Assembly (NCBI RefSeq): GCF_000736415.1
Contig: NZ_CP009043.1
Location: forward strand, 1,240,001-1,304,000
From: Campylobacter iguaniorum
GTDB lineage: Bacteria > Campylobacterota > Campylobacteria > Campylobacterales > Campylobacteraceae
DNA length: 64,000 nucleotides
Direction: 5' to 3'
Within the stretch, counting starts at the first letter, position 1. The number at the start of each line of letters is the position of its first letter. The notes under the pieces are model-generated. The model was not told the DNA's origin. It made no database searches and saw only the letters and a program-made list of their open reading frames with translations. The position numbers were made by a program, and so were the translations under genes. This document shows, in pieces, positions 36,343-46,335 of the stretch.

Positions 36343-37331
36343 TTAAATTGCTCCAAAAGTCTTATATCGCCCTCAAATAGGCTTCTTAAATCTGGAATTT
36401 GGTGGAGCAGCATAGCAAATCTCTCAACACCAAGCCCAAATGCATATCCACTAACATTTTTATAGCCAACAGCTTTAAATACATTAGGATCTACAACGCC
36501 ACTACCAAGGACTTCTAACCAGCCAGTTTGCTTACAAACCCTGCATCCCTTGCCGCCACAGAAAATACAGCTTATATCTACTTCAGTGCTTGGCTCGGTA
36601 AATGGGAAAAAGCTAGGGCGAAAGCGTACTTTGACATCGCCAAACATATAGCGTAAAAAATCTTCTAAAATGTATTTTAAATTTGCAAAGCTTACTTTGC
36701 TTTCATCTTCTACCACAAGACCTTCTACTTGGTGAAACATCGGTGTATGGGTCAGATCAAGGTCACGTCTAAAAACTGAACCTGGAGCTATCATGCGGAT
36801 AGGTGGTTTTTCTTTTAGCATGGTTCTTACTTGAACTGGACTTGTGTGGGTGCGAAGAAGCCTAAAATCTTTTAGATAAAATGTATCTTGCATATCGCGA
36901 GCTGGGTGGTATTTTGGCAGATTTAGAGCCTCGAAATTATGAAAGTCATCTTCTATAAGTGGTCCAGTTTCGACACTAAAATTTTGAGCTACAAAATACT
37001 CAATTATCTTATCCATAGTAGCCATAACCGGGTGAATTGCACCAGATGAAAGTGGCTCATTAAAAAGAGTTATATCCACGCCATCTGATTTCATTTTTGA
37101 TTTTATAAACTCTTTTTCTAAAATCTCTTTTTTCTCTAAAATCCTAGCATTGAAAGTATCTCTTTGTATGTTTAAATTCTCAGCAAAAGCTTTTTTTTCT
37201 TCGTTTGGAATATCTTTAAGTCTGGCAAATCCAGCTGTTATTACACCTTTTTTTCCAAAAAGCTCAACTCTGATTTTTTCAATTTCGTCAAGATTTTTGG
37301 CATTTTCTATTTTTTCTATAATCTCTTGCAA
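36339..37331 (-). CDS. pheS: Phenylalanyl-tRNA synthetase alpha subunit
   Basis: A 330-residue class II catalytic subunit. A coiled-coil N-terminus (about 1-85) precedes the core with [12 protein letters not shown] (motif 2 region), [20 protein letters not shown] and motif 3 [18 protein letters not shown] near the C-terminus. A CxxC pair ([16 protein letters not shown], about 255-270) inserted before the GSG motif looks like a small zinc knuckle. It is the first gene of the pheS-pheT-aroA-ispH-rpsA run. Confidence 0.97.
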   Translation of the reverse strand: MQEIIEKIENAKNLDEIEKIRVELFGKKGVITAGFARLKDIPNEEKKAFAENLNIQRDTFNARILEKKEILEKEFIKSKMKSDGVDITLFNEPLSSGAIHPVMATMDKIIEYFVAQNFSVETGPLIEDDFHNFEALNLPKYHPARDMQDTFYLKDFRLLRTHTSPVQVRTMLKEKPPIRMIAPGSVFRRDLDLTHTPMFHQVEGLVVEDESKVSFANLKYILEDFLRYMFGDVKVRFRPSFFPFTEPSTEVDISCIFCGGKGCRVCKQTGWLEVLGSGVVDPNVFKAVGYKNVSGYAFGLGVERFAMLLHQIPDLRSLFEGDIRLLEQFK

Positions 37332-37410
37332 ATTAACTACCTTGTCTAAAATTTGGCTAATTGTACCCTAAAAATGATTAAAAATATCCTAAATTTAACA
37401 AATAATTGGA

Positions 37411-37416
37411 TATAAT
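37411..37416 (+). promoter_or_regulatory. -10 box for the HIT gene
   Basis: TATAAT 31 bp before the HIT start codon, preceded by AATTGGA and an AT-rich stretch. The gap shared with divergent pheS is 115 bp. Confidence 0.55.
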
Positions 37417-37446
37417 TAGGCTTAAAATTTAAATTTGGAGATAATC

Positions 37447-37806
37447 ATGAATTGTATTTTTGAAAAGATAGTTGCTGGCGAAATTCCTTCAAATAAAGTG
37501 CTTGAAAATGATAAATTTTTAGCTTTCCACGACATCAATCCAAAAGCACCTGTGCATATACTCATCATCCCAAAACAACACTATGCAAACTTCCAAGAGA
37601 TGGATCCTGCTTTAATGGGAGAGATGACTAAATTTATCCAAGAAGTTGCGATCACTTTGGGTGTTGATAAAAGCGGATATAGACTTGTGACAAACTGCGG
37701 TGAAAACGGAGGACAAGAAGTTATGCATTTGCATTTTCATCTGCTTGGCGGAACTATGCTTAAATGGACAGATAACCACGCTGCAAACACAAAAGACAAC
37801 TTCTAA
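37447..37806 (+). CDS. HIT family nucleotide-binding protein
   Basis: A 119-residue histidine-triad protein. The triad reads HLHFHLLGG (H94, H96, H98), preceded by the nucleotide-binding FHDINPKAPVHILIIPKQH. Family members hydrolyse AMP-lysine/phosphoramidates (HinT) or related adenylates. I start at MNCIFEKIVAGEIPS because GGAG lies six bases before this ATG; a TTG 12 bases upstream overlaps that SD. It is Cj0898 by synteny with pheS. Confidence 0.93.
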   Translation: MNCIFEKIVAGEIPSNKVLENDKFLAFHDINPKAPVHILIIPKQHYANFQEMDPALMGEMTKFIQEVAITLGVDKSGYRLVTNCGENGGQEVMHLHFHLLGGTMLKWTDNHAANTKDNF

Positions 37807-37812
37807 ATTTAA

Positions 37813-37833
37813 AAAGAGCCAAAAGGCTCTTTT
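37813..37833. terminator. Bidirectional terminator between HIT and Usp-like genes
   Basis: AAAGAGCC-AAAA-GGCTCTTT hairpin with an A-rich left and T-rich right flank, lying in the 28-bp gap between convergent stop codons; it suits both directions. Its GAGCC-AAAA-GGCTC core is almost the same as that at 27467. Confidence 0.85.
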
Positions 37834-37834
37834 G

Positions 37835-38689
37835 CTACATAAATACTGGGATTTTTGTATTTTGCAAGAAATACTTAGTTGTTCCACCAAGCGACATTTC
37901 TTTTAGTCCATTTTCACCTGAACTACTTGCTATAACCATATCAAAGTTTCCTTTAACAGCATTATTCAAAAGTGCCTCGCCTGGAGTGTTTGTAGGAACA
38001 ACCTCTTCAAAAGTCGCATTCACGCCATGAAATGCCAAATACTCTAATAAATTTTCTTTAGCATTTGGTGCTACTGACAGATATTTGCTTGTTGATATTA
38101 CATGAACTCTTTTTGCTTGTTTTAGCAAAAACATCGCTTGAGTAACAGCTCTAGAAACATTTATAGTGCCACTCCAAGCTATGAGTATATCATCAGTTTT
38201 AAACTCTTTAAGAGCTCTTGGTATTACGATAGAGCTTTTTCCGCTTTTCATAACAGCAGCTTCAAATGTAGCTGTTATATCGCCATTTGGCGGGCAAGCC
38301 ACTACTAGCAAATCGCAAAATTTAGACTCAAATTCAACCACCTTGCTTCTTACGCCTTGTTTAGTTTCAAACTCAGCAGTGGCTTCGTTTGCGATATTTT
38401 TATCTGATATTTTGATATCTGCTTTTTTGCAAAGCGATTCAAATATATCTTGATTTTTTTGTCTCTCATCATCGAGCTCAGCTAACATTGTATCTTTAAA
38501 TGCGTTAAATACAGCGCCGCCTTTCATGACCATTTGCATATCATAGACTAGTCCAAGATCCATTTGCGAAGCAATAAATTTAATATGAGCGTTTAGATAT
38601 TTTGCTACTACTAATGCTCCGTAAATTCTCTCTTCAAAGTTCGCACCGCCGCCGATTGGGAAAAATAGTTTTTTTACTGAATCCATCAC
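37835..38689 (-). CDS. Universal stress protein-like (tandem UspA domains)
   Basis: A 284-residue cytoplasmic protein with two Usp-like halves (about 5-155 and 165-284). The first starts KLFFPIGGGANFEERI and ends SGKSSIVIPRAL; the second starts DDILIAWSGTINVSRAV and ends SLGGTTKYFLQNTKIPVFM. This ending is the S/G-x-G-T-x(9)-PV-type ATP-loop of UspA proteins. No catalytic function can be assigned. It lies 7 bp after pnp and ends the operon at a terminator. Confidence 0.8.
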   Translation of the reverse strand: MMDSVKKLFFPIGGGANFEERIYGALVVAKYLNAHIKFIASQMDLGLVYDMQMVMKGGAVFNAFKDTMLAELDDERQKNQDIFESLCKKADIKISDKNIANEATAEFETKQGVRSKVVEFESKFCDLLVVACPPNGDITATFEAAVMKSGKSSIVIPRALKEFKTDDILIAWSGTINVSRAVTQAMFLLKQAKRVHVISTSKYLSVAPNAKENLLEYLAFHGVNATFEEVVPTNTPGEALLNNAVKGNFDMVIASSSGENGLKEMSLGGTTKYFLQNTKIPVFM

Positions 38690-38696
38690 AACTCCT

Positions 38697-40883
38697 TTAA
38701 TTTAAATCTAAAGATATCTTGCCACCTTTTAGCTCACTTACTTTTACTTTGACTTTGTCGCCTTCATTTAGTGGTGAGCTCATTTTTGAGATATGCAAAA
38801 GCCCGTCCACGCCATCTCTTAGAGATATAAATACACCAAATGTAGCGACTTTTTTAACCTCACCTTCAAACTCATCTCCGACATTAAACGGAGTTACATT
38901 TCTATTGTCTCTTTTACCTTTAAATCCACCACCTCTTGGCTCTTTTTGAGTGATTTGGATTATATAATCTTTTGCCGCTTCGACCTTGCCTTTTTGTCCG
39001 CCAGCTATCTTGACTTCGCCTTTTTCTCTATCAAGATCGATACTAACTTCAAATTTTTCTATAATCTCTTTTATAGTTTTTCCTGCTTGTCCTATTATAT
39101 CAACTATTTTGCTAGGATCTACGCTAAATAGCTCTAGTTTAGGTAGTACTTCTTCATTTATGACAATCTCATCATTTGCTCTTTGCATGATTTTTAAGAT
39201 ATGCTCTCTACCCTCTTTTGCTTGATAAAGTGCTTCTTTTAGAACTTCTAAGCTGATGCCACCAAGCTTAATATCCATTTGAAGAGCTGTGATACCATCC
39301 ATGCTTCCAGCTACTTTGAAATCCATATCTCCATCATGATCTTCAAGTCCCATAATGTCTGTTAAAACTGCGTGTTTGTCACCCTCAAAAATAAGTCCCA
39401 TAGCAACGCCAGCTACTAGCTTAATAGTCTCAACTCCAGCTGCTCTAAGAGACAATGAACCGCCACAAACTGACGCCATAGAGCTTGAGCCGTTGCTTTC
39501 TAGGATTTCGCTTACTACTCTTAGTGAGTATGGGCTGTTTAAATCTACGCTTGGATAAAGAGCTCTTTTAGCCAAATTTCCATGTCCTAACTCACGTCTA
39601 CCAGGAGCTTTTAGTGGGCTTGCTTCACCTACGCTAAAGCCTGGAAAATTGTAATTAAACATAAATTTATCAGCTGTAGCTCCTTTTTCAGTTAAAAGCT
39701 CATTCATTTGAGCGTCGCTGTCAGTGCCTAAAGTAGTAACCACAAGTGCTTGAGTTTGACCTCTTGTAAAGAGGCAGCTACCATGCGCGCTTGGAAGTAT
39801 ATTTGTCTCAATGGTGATTGGACGAACCTCTTTTAATCCTCTGCCATCTGCGCGTCTTGATTCTTCTATGATTTGGGTTCTTACTATTTTCTTTTTGTAT
39901 TTGCCAAGTATATTTGAGATAGTGTTTTCATCCCAACCCTCTTGCACGGCTACTTCGCTAGCTGCAATTTGCTTAGCTATTTTGGTTAGCTCGCTTGCAC
40001 GCTCACTTTTTGCCATTTGATTTATGGCAAGCTTAACATCTTCTTTGTAAAACTCATCTATGTATAAAGCGATATTTTCATTTTCGATTTCTGGCTTGAA
40101 CTCTAAATTTGCATCTTCTTTTTTGTGGTGAGAGAATGCCTCTTCATAAGCCATGCTTCCTTTTAAGATAGCCTCTCCTGCAAATTTGATAGCATCTACC
40201 ATCAAATCTTCGCTAAATTCATTCATATTTTGTCTAGCAACAAAGCCTTCATTTAGACTAGGATCTATCATAGGATCGATAGCGATAACTGGAACTATCT
40301 CGTTTTGCTCGTTTGGAAGACTTCTCATCTCTATCATTAAAAGCTCGTCATTCACGCCAGCCACATATAGGTCAAGAGCTGATTTTTTAAGCTCGCTATT
40401 GCTTGGATTTATGATAAATTTATTATCTATATAGCCAACTCTTACGCCACAAACTGCTCTATTTACTGGAATATCACTAAGATAAAGTGCAACGCTAGCC
40501 GCATTTAGGGCTGCGACTTGCAAATCAACTTCAGGGTCGCTGCTAAGTACCATAACCACGATTTGAGTCGGATATGCATAACCTTTTGGGAAAAGTGGTC
40601 TAAGGCTTCTATCTATTATACGGCTTGTAAGCGTCTCGAAATCGCCTGGCTTGGTCTCTCTTTTGATGTATCCACCAGGAATCCTGCCTGCTGCGTATTG
40701 TTTTTCTATATATTGCACTGTTAGAGGCAAAAAGTCCTCAGTGACTTGAGTGTCTTCTCTAGCAACTGTAGCTAGTATAACTGTATTTTTCACACGCAAT
40801 AAAACTGCACCTGCAGCTTGTTTTGCAACTTTATTTATATCGTAAATTTCAACCTGATTATTGACTTCAATCGAGCATTGCAT
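38697..40883 (-). CDS. pnp: Polynucleotide phosphorylase
   Basis: A 728-residue phosphorolytic 3-prime exoribonuclease. Two RNase PH domains (about 10-140 and 315-455; [15 protein letters not shown] and [14 protein letters not shown] active-site segments), an alpha-helical linker between them, a KH domain with GQAGKT (about 565-620) and an S1 domain at the C-terminus (about 655-728, [15 protein letters not shown]). Domain order and length are complete. It is 9 bp downstream of the phosphoribosyltransferase gene and corresponds to Cj1253. Confidence 0.97.
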   Translation of the reverse strand: MQCSIEVNNQVEIYDINKVAKQAAGAVLLRVKNTVILATVAREDTQVTEDFLPLTVQYIEKQYAAGRIPGGYIKRETKPGDFETLTSRIIDRSLRPLFPKGYAYPTQIVVMVLSSDPEVDLQVAALNAASVALYLSDIPVNRAVCGVRVGYIDNKFIINPSNSELKKSALDLYVAGVNDELLMIEMRSLPNEQNEIVPVIAIDPMIDPSLNEGFVARQNMNEFSEDLMVDAIKFAGEAILKGSMAYEEAFSHHKKEDANLEFKPEIENENIALYIDEFYKEDVKLAINQMAKSERASELTKIAKQIAASEVAVQEGWDENTISNILGKYKKKIVRTQIIEESRRADGRGLKEVRPITIETNILPSAHGSCLFTRGQTQALVVTTLGTDSDAQMNELLTEKGATADKFMFNYNFPGFSVGEASPLKAPGRRELGHGNLAKRALYPSVDLNSPYSLRVVSEILESNGSSSMASVCGGSLSLRAAGVETIKLVAGVAMGLIFEGDKHAVLTDIMGLEDHDGDMDFKVAGSMDGITALQMDIKLGGISLEVLKEALYQAKEGREHILKIMQRANDEIVINEEVLPKLELFSVDPSKIVDIIGQAGKTIKEIIEKFEVSIDLDREKGEVKIAGGQKGKVEAAKDYIIQITQKEPRGGGFKGKRDNRNVTPFNVGDEFEGEVKKVATFGVFISLRDGVDGLLHISKMSSPLNEGDKVKVKVSELKGGKISLDLN

Positions 40884-40892
40884 AAAAACTCC

Positions 40893-41573
40893 TTATTTTT
40901 GTAACGGTAAATAATATGGACTCTCTTCAAGTATAGACATAATGGTTTCTGGAGCCTGATCTATCTTGTTTTTATAATAAAAATCCACATCGACAAAATT
41001 TGCTATTTTTCTAACACAAAAAATGCTATCAACTAATGTATTTAGATATGAAACTAAGCTTAAAGGCATAAGTGGCGTCGCATAAACTATGGATTTTACT
41101 TCCAAATTTATGAGCGTTTTTATGCTTGTAAGTGCTGTAGTTCCAGTCTCGCACCCCTCATCTATGAGTAAGATGTTTTTACCTTTTAAATCCCAAAGCA
41201 ACTTTCCTTTTCTATATTTATAAACATTTTTTAAGATTTTTTCTTCGTATTTTCTATGGGCTTCACCATATATAAAATCCAAAGTAATATTAAAAGCCTT
41301 TATAAGCTCCTCATTTACCACTATCTCTTCAGTTTCGCTAACCATTCCTACTTCACATTCTGGGTTGTTTGGAGCTGTGATTTGCTCGCTAAAAAGTAGT
41401 TCATAGCTAAGTCCTAAGCCAGTAGCAACCTTGTCAGCTAAAACAACTGATTCCAAAGATGAGCAAATGATGACATAATCACCATTTATAAGCTCATTTT
41501 TTGGCAAAATTTCTAATAATTTTTCTGCGGCATCTAGTTGGTTTTCAAATTTCAAATCATTTGGGCTTATCAC
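40893..41573 (-). CDS. Phosphoribosyltransferase-like protein
   Basis: A 226-residue type I PRTase-fold protein. The PRPP loop reads ILLIDEGCETGTTAL (about 136-150), close to the usual VLLVDDxxxTGxT but with Glu-Gly instead of the second Asp, so PRPP use is not certain. N-terminal ADKVATGLGLSYELLFSEQI resembles the flexible region of ComF/orotate-type enzymes. Substrate is unknown. The start overlaps the lptD stop by 4 bp (ATGA) and pnp follows after 9 bp. Confidence 0.75.
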   Translation of the reverse strand: MISPNDLKFENQLDAAEKLLEILPKNELINGDYVIICSSLESVVLADKVATGLGLSYELLFSEQITAPNNPECEVGMVSETEEIVVNEELIKAFNITLDFIYGEAHRKYEEKILKNVYKYRKGKLLWDLKGKNILLIDEGCETGTTALTSIKTLINLEVKSIVYATPLMPLSLVSYLNTLVDSIFCVRKIANFVDVDFYYKNKIDQAPETIMSILEESPYYLPLQK

Positions 41574-43759
41574 TGATTTGCCCCATTGTTATCTTGCTCT
41601 ATAGAAAAGTTATAGCCAACATTTCCGAGCGGATAAAAGCTAAAATACAAGAAAAATCCTTGACTTTTTTTAGACTGTAGTCCTGCACTTGTATTTTTTG
41701 GCTCAATATCTTCTTGGTAGATAAATGTGTAATTCCAGCATTTTCTTTGGTAATTTAGCCCTAAACGCCACATTTTGGTATATTCTCTTTCTACGTCATA
41801 ATCAAATGCACCAAGGAGCTTATAATTTTTTGGCAATTTAAAGCTTAAAGATGATGTTAAGTAGCTTTCTTTATCGTATTTTCTTATATCTTTGACTTGC
41901 TCTTGATATGTATGATAGATATTTGAGCTTATTAAAGAGTTTGAGTAGCCAACGCCAGTTTGAATTTTAGCAAAACGATCATAGATATGAGAATACTCTA
42001 CTTTGTTTGCAAAAGTAAAGTTGCCAAGGTATAAATTTAGTCTATTTTGTAAGTTATTAAACTCTTTATCATCAAAGTTATATCCTTGTTTGATGCTGTG
42101 TCTTAAAAACTTTCTACCCTCATCATCATAAAAATATTGAGTAAAATTTGCAGCGCCGTTTTCGGTGGTGTATTCATCGCTTAACTCAGCTAAAAAATTG
42201 TCTTCGAACAAACTATCGCTAATGTTTTGCAAATTTGCACCATTTGGCAACATATAGTATTTTAAAAGTTTTTTATCTATCATTCCACTAGAATATCCTG
42301 GTTTTATATAATCAAGCTTAATATTCATAGTGTGATAAAAATCTTCATAAGCTTTAGCAAGATCGGTTTCTAAAGCGATATTGTGGTAGTGGTTTATATA
42401 GTCATTTGTATCATCATCTAAAAGGTGATTCCCGCTTACGTATTTATTATCATTGTAATCAATATGAGTTGCGTATAGGTTTTCTGTGATAGATAAATTT
42501 GCAAAGTCATTTAGGACGTTGAAATTTACTCCAACTGGCACGTTAAACTCGTATTGCGACGCTGTAGCTCCTACTTGCCTTGTGTAATTATGATATTTTG
42601 AATCAAATGAATATGTCAAATTTGGCACAATAAAAGTGTCTAAAAAGCTGTGATATTGGATAGTTGGTAGCTCTTGGACGGTGTCTTTGTTTTTATACGG
42701 ATCGCTTAGTTTTGCTGTATCGATATAATACTTTCCATATACGCCAAGATAATTTTCGCTAGAACTAAGAAAATAATTGAGTTTTGATTGGACTAAAGAG
42801 TCATAATCCTCTTCGCCTTTGCCTCTTAAATTTAGATAATCTATATCATTTAAACTTATATATCTAAGGTATAATCCTTCACTCAAATCATCACTTATAA
42901 GGTGCTTGACAAGCCTATCTCTGTCATATTCTATCTCAAATCCGTGATGTCTTTTGTTTTTTAGCTCTTCTTTTTCTTGATAGCTGGTTTTTTCTTCAAA
43001 AAATCCAGCTCTTATAAGTCCATTAGAGTAAGGCGAATCAGCAAATCTAAAAGTAGAATACCCTCCAAGCCCACGGTTTGTCCTAATCTGCGGGTCAAAC
43101 TCCAAATCCCACCATTCATCAACAGCTACATAAACTGGCTGAATGTATATAAGCCCTTCATTGCCACTGTAGCCAATTTGTGGTTTTAAAAGCCCACTTC
43201 TTCTTGTTTTATCAGTAGAAAATCCAAAATACGGCAGATAAAACATAGGCACATCGCCCACGTAAAATACTGGATTATAAAGGTGTAAAAATTTGCTTTG
43301 TTTGTTTAGCTCGCCACTACTAAATTTAATATGCCAGTCAGGATCTTGGACGTTGCAGCTTGATACTATTGAGTTTTTTACATCGTATTTTTCATCGCTG
43401 CTACAACTCTCATCGCTTTGTATCCATAGCTCTTTGCTTTTATCCATAGCAAAGCTGCTATCTAGCTCCACTTCATTTGTTTTTAAATTTATCTTTGCGT
43501 AGTTTGAGCGAGAAGTTTCGCTCTGACCTTTTAGCATATTTACATTTCCAAATAGCTCAACTATTTCGTTTGCTTGGTCATATTTTGCTTTATTTGCGGT
43601 GGCTAAGTATGTTTGAGAATATAACAAAACATTGCCATTTGCATCTATAATTTCGCCATTTTTTTCTACTTGATCAGCCAGAAACTCTACATTTTCGACA
43701 TTTCCACCAAACGCAACGCTGGCTAAAAATACAAGTGAAAGAGATTTTTTAATAAGCAT
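41570..43759 (-). CDS. lptD: LPS-assembly outer-membrane protein LptD
   Basis: A 729-residue outer-membrane protein inserting lipopolysaccharide/lipooligosaccharide into the outer leaflet with LptE. A signal peptide (about 1-18, SVAFGG), an OstA/LptA-like periplasmic domain (about 20-130, VDANGNVLLYSQTYLATA-type turn) and a long Tyr/Asn-rich beta-barrel with the conserved LYNPVFYVGDVPMFYLPYFG segment (about 160-180). Cys residues in SCSSDE, VSSCNVQD and RKCWNY could form the structural disulfides of LptD. It overlaps the RDD gene by 11 bp. Confidence 0.92.
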   Translation of the reverse strand: MLIKKSLSLVFLASVAFGGNVENVEFLADQVEKNGEIIDANGNVLLYSQTYLATANKAKYDQANEIVELFGNVNMLKGQSETSRSNYAKINLKTNEVELDSSFAMDKSKELWIQSDESCSSDEKYDVKNSIVSSCNVQDPDWHIKFSSGELNKQSKFLHLYNPVFYVGDVPMFYLPYFGFSTDKTRRSGLLKPQIGYSGNEGLIYIQPVYVAVDEWWDLEFDPQIRTNRGLGGYSTFRFADSPYSNGLIRAGFFEEKTSYQEKEELKNKRHHGFEIEYDRDRLVKHLISDDLSEGLYLRYISLNDIDYLNLRGKGEEDYDSLVQSKLNYFLSSSENYLGVYGKYYIDTAKLSDPYKNKDTVQELPTIQYHSFLDTFIVPNLTYSFDSKYHNYTRQVGATASQYEFNVPVGVNFNVLNDFANLSITENLYATHIDYNDNKYVSGNHLLDDDTNDYINHYHNIALETDLAKAYEDFYHTMNIKLDYIKPGYSSGMIDKKLLKYYMLPNGANLQNISDSLFEDNFLAELSDEYTTENGAANFTQYFYDDEGRKFLRHSIKQGYNFDDKEFNNLQNRLNLYLGNFTFANKVEYSHIYDRFAKIQTGVGYSNSLISSNIYHTYQEQVKDIRKYDKESYLTSSLSFKLPKNYKLLGAFDYDVEREYTKMWRLGLNYQRKCWNYTFIYQEDIEPKNTSAGLQSKKSQGFFLYFSFYPLGNVGYNFSIEQDNNGANQ

Positions 43760-44204
43760 TGCAAACCACTGTTCTTGCTAATTTATCATGCCATGTTTGT
43801 CTGCACGGATTACCTAAAGCCCATACGTATCCAAGATAAAAACACCACTCGCTAAAAATCCTAATAGTGGCTCTTAAAAAGCTAGCACTAAGGGTTGGTT
43901 TGCTAAGCATAACTGTATCTATGCAAATTATCTTAAACATCATTTTTCCAAGTGTCGCACCATAATACCATGTAAAAAATGTATGATAAACCACTCTCAA
44001 AAGCGTGATTTGAAAAAATAAATTTGACACCATTAATACAAGCTTTTCGACATCGCCAGAAACCGACATCAAACTATCCCAATAAACTATAAGAAACAAA
44101 ACGCTTACTATGATTTCATCAACACTATAAGCCAAAATACGCTTGTTTATAGAAGCTACAGTTATATTTTCTCTATATAACTTATCTAGCAAATTTTCGC
44201 TCAT
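43749..44204 (-). CDS. RDD family membrane protein
   Basis: A 151-residue protein with three to four membrane helices and the RDD features: R24-like N-terminal [14 protein letters not shown], then [13 protein letters not shown] and a C-terminal [13 protein letters not shown], in which WHDKxA/RTVV is the family ending. RDD proteins are of unclear transport or accessory role. It overlaps purD by 4 bp and lptD by 11 bp; a conserved neighbour of purD in C. jejuni (Cj1251). Confidence 0.88.
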   Translation of the reverse strand: MSENLLDKLYRENITVASINKRILAYSVDEIIVSVLFLIVYWDSLMSVSGDVEKLVLMVSNLFFQITLLRVVYHTFFTWYYGATLGKMMFKIICIDTVMLSKPTLSASFLRATIRIFSEWCFYLGYVWALGNPCRQTWHDKLARTVVCNAY

Positions 44205-45448
44205 TTAAGCGCCTGATAAGCTATGTCTTTGCGGTAGTGACTGCCCTCAAATTTAATATTTTCTATAAGCTCATAAGCCTTAATTTGAGCCTCTTTTATG
44301 CTTTTGCCTTTTCCTACTGCTACTAAAACTCTGCCGCCATCAGCGTAAATTTCGCCATTTTCACTGCTTACCCCTGCGTAATCTATATATGAGCCAACAG
44401 GCACATTTTCTACTGTTATTTTTGCTTTTGGAGTTGAGCTATATGGGTAATTTTTGCTTGACATTACCACGCCGACTGCAAACTCATCTCTAAGCTTAAT
44501 TTGGTTTAGCTTTCCAGTAGCAGCGTCAAGTAAAATTTGGCTCAAATTTCCGTCTATTAAAGGCATCAAAACCTCACACTCAGGATCACCAAAACGCACA
44601 TTAAACTCAAGCACGTAAGGAGTATCATTTACTACCATTAAGCCAACAAAAAGTACTCCACAAAATGGTGCATTTTCGTTTTTCATACCTATTAAAGTCG
44701 GTTTTACAACTTCTTCTTCAACTCTTGCTATAAGCTCTTTACTAGCTAGTGGGCTTGGCGCGTAAGCTCCCATTCCACCAGTGTTTGGTCCTTTATCATT
44801 ATCAAGTAGTCTTTTGTGATCTTGAGCTACTGGCAAGCTTACGAAGCTATCTCCATCGCAAATCGCAAAAAAGCTTAACTCAAATCCGTCTAAAAACTCT
44901 TCTACAACCACTCTTTTTCCAGCTTCGCCAAAGCTATCTCCACTTAGCATATCACGCACAGCCTCTTTGGCTTCTTCATGGTTTGTAGCGATTATCACGC
45001 CTTTTCCAGCACATAAGCCATCGGCTTTTACGACTACTGTTTGACCTAAAGTTTCAATAAATTTATCTGCTTCATCTTGGCTATTTGTGTTTATAAATCT
45101 TGCTGTTCTAATGCTATTTTTAGCCAAAAATTCTTTCATATAAGCCTTACTGCTTTCAAGTCTAGCTGCAGCTTTGCTTGGACCAAAAATATTAAGTCCA
45201 AGTTCTTTAAAAATATCAACAACTCCAGCACTTAAGGCATTTTCTGGACCTACTATAGTTAGGCTTATGTTGCTATCTTTAGCAAATTTAGCAAGTTCAT
45301 TAAAGTCTTTTGTGATTATATTTTTTCCGATTTTTTGGGTTGCCCCGTTTCCTGGGCTAAAGTAGATATTTGTTACGTTTTTGTCTTCTTTAAGTCTAAG
45401 TCCTATGGCGTACTCTCTGCCGCCACTTCCGATAATCAAAATATTCAT
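44201..45448 (-). CDS. purD: Phosphoribosylamine-glycine ligase
   Basis: GAR synthetase of purine synthesis, 415 residues with ATP-grasp fold. It starts [19 protein letters not shown], has [16 protein letters not shown] (about 138-153), the [20 protein letters not shown] substrate region and [12 protein letters not shown] (metal site). I choose the ATG at 45448 with AGGA five bases upstream. The frame is open for another 29 codons upstream, but those codons lie in the structured RNA region and have no family similarity. Confidence 0.96.
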   Translation of the reverse strand: MNILIIGSGGREYAIGLRLKEDKNVTNIYFSPGNGATQKIGKNIITKDFNELAKFAKDSNISLTIVGPENALSAGVVDIFKELGLNIFGPSKAAARLESSKAYMKEFLAKNSIRTARFINTNSQDEADKFIETLGQTVVVKADGLCAGKGVIIATNHEEAKEAVRDMLSGDSFGEAGKRVVVEEFLDGFELSFFAICDGDSFVSLPVAQDHKRLLDNDKGPNTGGMGAYAPSPLASKELIARVEEEVVKPTLIGMKNENAPFCGVLFVGLMVVNDTPYVLEFNVRFGDPECEVLMPLIDGNLSQILLDAATGKLNQIKLRDEFAVGVVMSSKNYPYSSTPKAKITVENVPVGSYIDYAGVSSENGEIYADGGRVLVAVGKGKSIKEAQIKAYELIENIKFEGSHYRKDIAYQALK

Positions 45449-45508
45449 ATTTATCCTAAAAATTTGATGAAACACCCAAATGGCCGTTGCGTAGTAGAAT
45501 CGGCCCAT

Positions 45509-45664
45509 AAAAAAGCCAATCTTGCACCTAGACATAGACTTTAGGTCGCAATTTCTCGCTTCAGTGAGTTACAAACGAAACCACGTCACACAGTCCACGC
45601 ACATCAGCGCCTATACTATAATGTTGGACCCTCAAAAAAACGCTATCGCACCACTCAGGCTTTT
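45509..45664 (-). ncRNA. ssrS: Probable 6S RNA / purD-upstream structured RNA
   Basis: A GC-richer stretch without convincing coding content between hemD and purD. On the minus strand it begins AAAAGCC and ends GGCTTTTTT, which pair as a closing stem with a T-run terminator. Inside, GTCCAACAT pairs with ATGTGCGTGGAC around a TATAGTATAGGCGCTG loop, forming a long central hairpin. A TATAAT lies seven bases before the 5-prime end. In epsilonproteobacteria the 6S RNA and the described purD RNA motif sit upstream of purD, from memory. Length about 155 nt. The fold was judged by eye; 6S identity is an inference. Confidence 0.62.
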
Positions 45665-45667
45665 GAG

Positions 45668-45673
45668 ATTATA
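45668..45673 (-). promoter_or_regulatory. -10 box for the 6S-like RNA
   Basis: TATAAT on the minus strand, placing the predicted transcript start at about 45661-45664, exactly where the closing stem of the structured RNA begins. Confidence 0.6.
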
Positions 45674-45702
45674 TACAAATTTTGCTTAAAAAACAAAGAA
45701 TA

Positions 45703-46335
45703 TTAAAGGTTTTTTGCCAAATTCAAGCACTCATCTAAACTTTGAGTTTTACTGATGATACTAGTAGTAAAATTATTTAGCGATTTTGCTGTTGTATTGC
45801 CGATAGCAACGGCTTTGTAGCTACTATCCCAGCCAAAATTACGCACAAATGCTTCTACGTTTTTTGGACTTGTAAATACTATAATTGAGCTTTTTGGCGG
45901 TTTTAAATGTGGCTCAAGGCTTAAAATTACATTTTCATAGCCAACGATTGTAGTTAAATTTACGCCATTTTGACTAAAAAACTCGCTCAAATTTGAAACA
46001 GTTTCTTTAGCCCTTATGTAAAGTACTTTTTTGCCAATCAAATTTGGTAAAATTTCATCTCCAAACTCACGCCCATGTGAATTTTTAGCTTGAATTACAT
46101 TGCTAAATCCAAAATCTTTAGCAGCTAAAGTTGTCGCCTCACCTATACTAAAAACTCTCAAATTCACAGGCACAATCTCGCTAAATTTAAGAGCATTTAT
46201 GGCATTTTTGCTTGTTAGTATAAGCACGTCAAACTCGCTCAAATCAATATTAAATTTATTAAATTTGATCTGGCAAACTTGCAAATTTACTACATTTTCA
46301 TCGTTTGATAATGTGTTTGAAACTAGATAAATCAT
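45703..46335 (-). CDS. hemD: Uroporphyrinogen-III synthase
   Basis: A 210-residue two-lobed protein with the low-conservation HemD pattern: MIYLVSNT at the start, ILTSKNAINAL (about 44-54), IGEATTLAAKDFGF and VLYIRAKETVSNL in the hinge region, IIVFTSPKNVEAFV, AVAIGNTTAKSL near the end. It cyclises hydroxymethylbilane to uroporphyrinogen III for haem. I start at 46335 because it overlaps the preceding stop as ATGA; the frame extends nine codons further without SD. Identification rests on overall pattern, as HemD lacks strict motifs. Confidence 0.87.
   Translation of the reverse strand: MIYLVSNTLSNDENVVNLQVCQIKFNKFNIDLSEFDVLILTSKNAINALKFSEIVPVNLRVFSIGEATTLAAKDFGFSNVIQAKNSHGREFGDEILPNLIGKKVLYIRAKETVSNLSEFFSQNGVNLTTIVGYENVILSLEPHLKPPKSSIIVFTSPKNVEAFVRNFGWDSSYKAVAIGNTTAKSLNNFTTSIISKTQSLDECLNLAKNL

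Noticed and set aside
45449-45535. 29-codon N-terminal extension of purD
   Set aside because: It overlaps the structured RNA end, has no SD and no similarity to PurD, whose N-terminus is [12 protein letters not shown].
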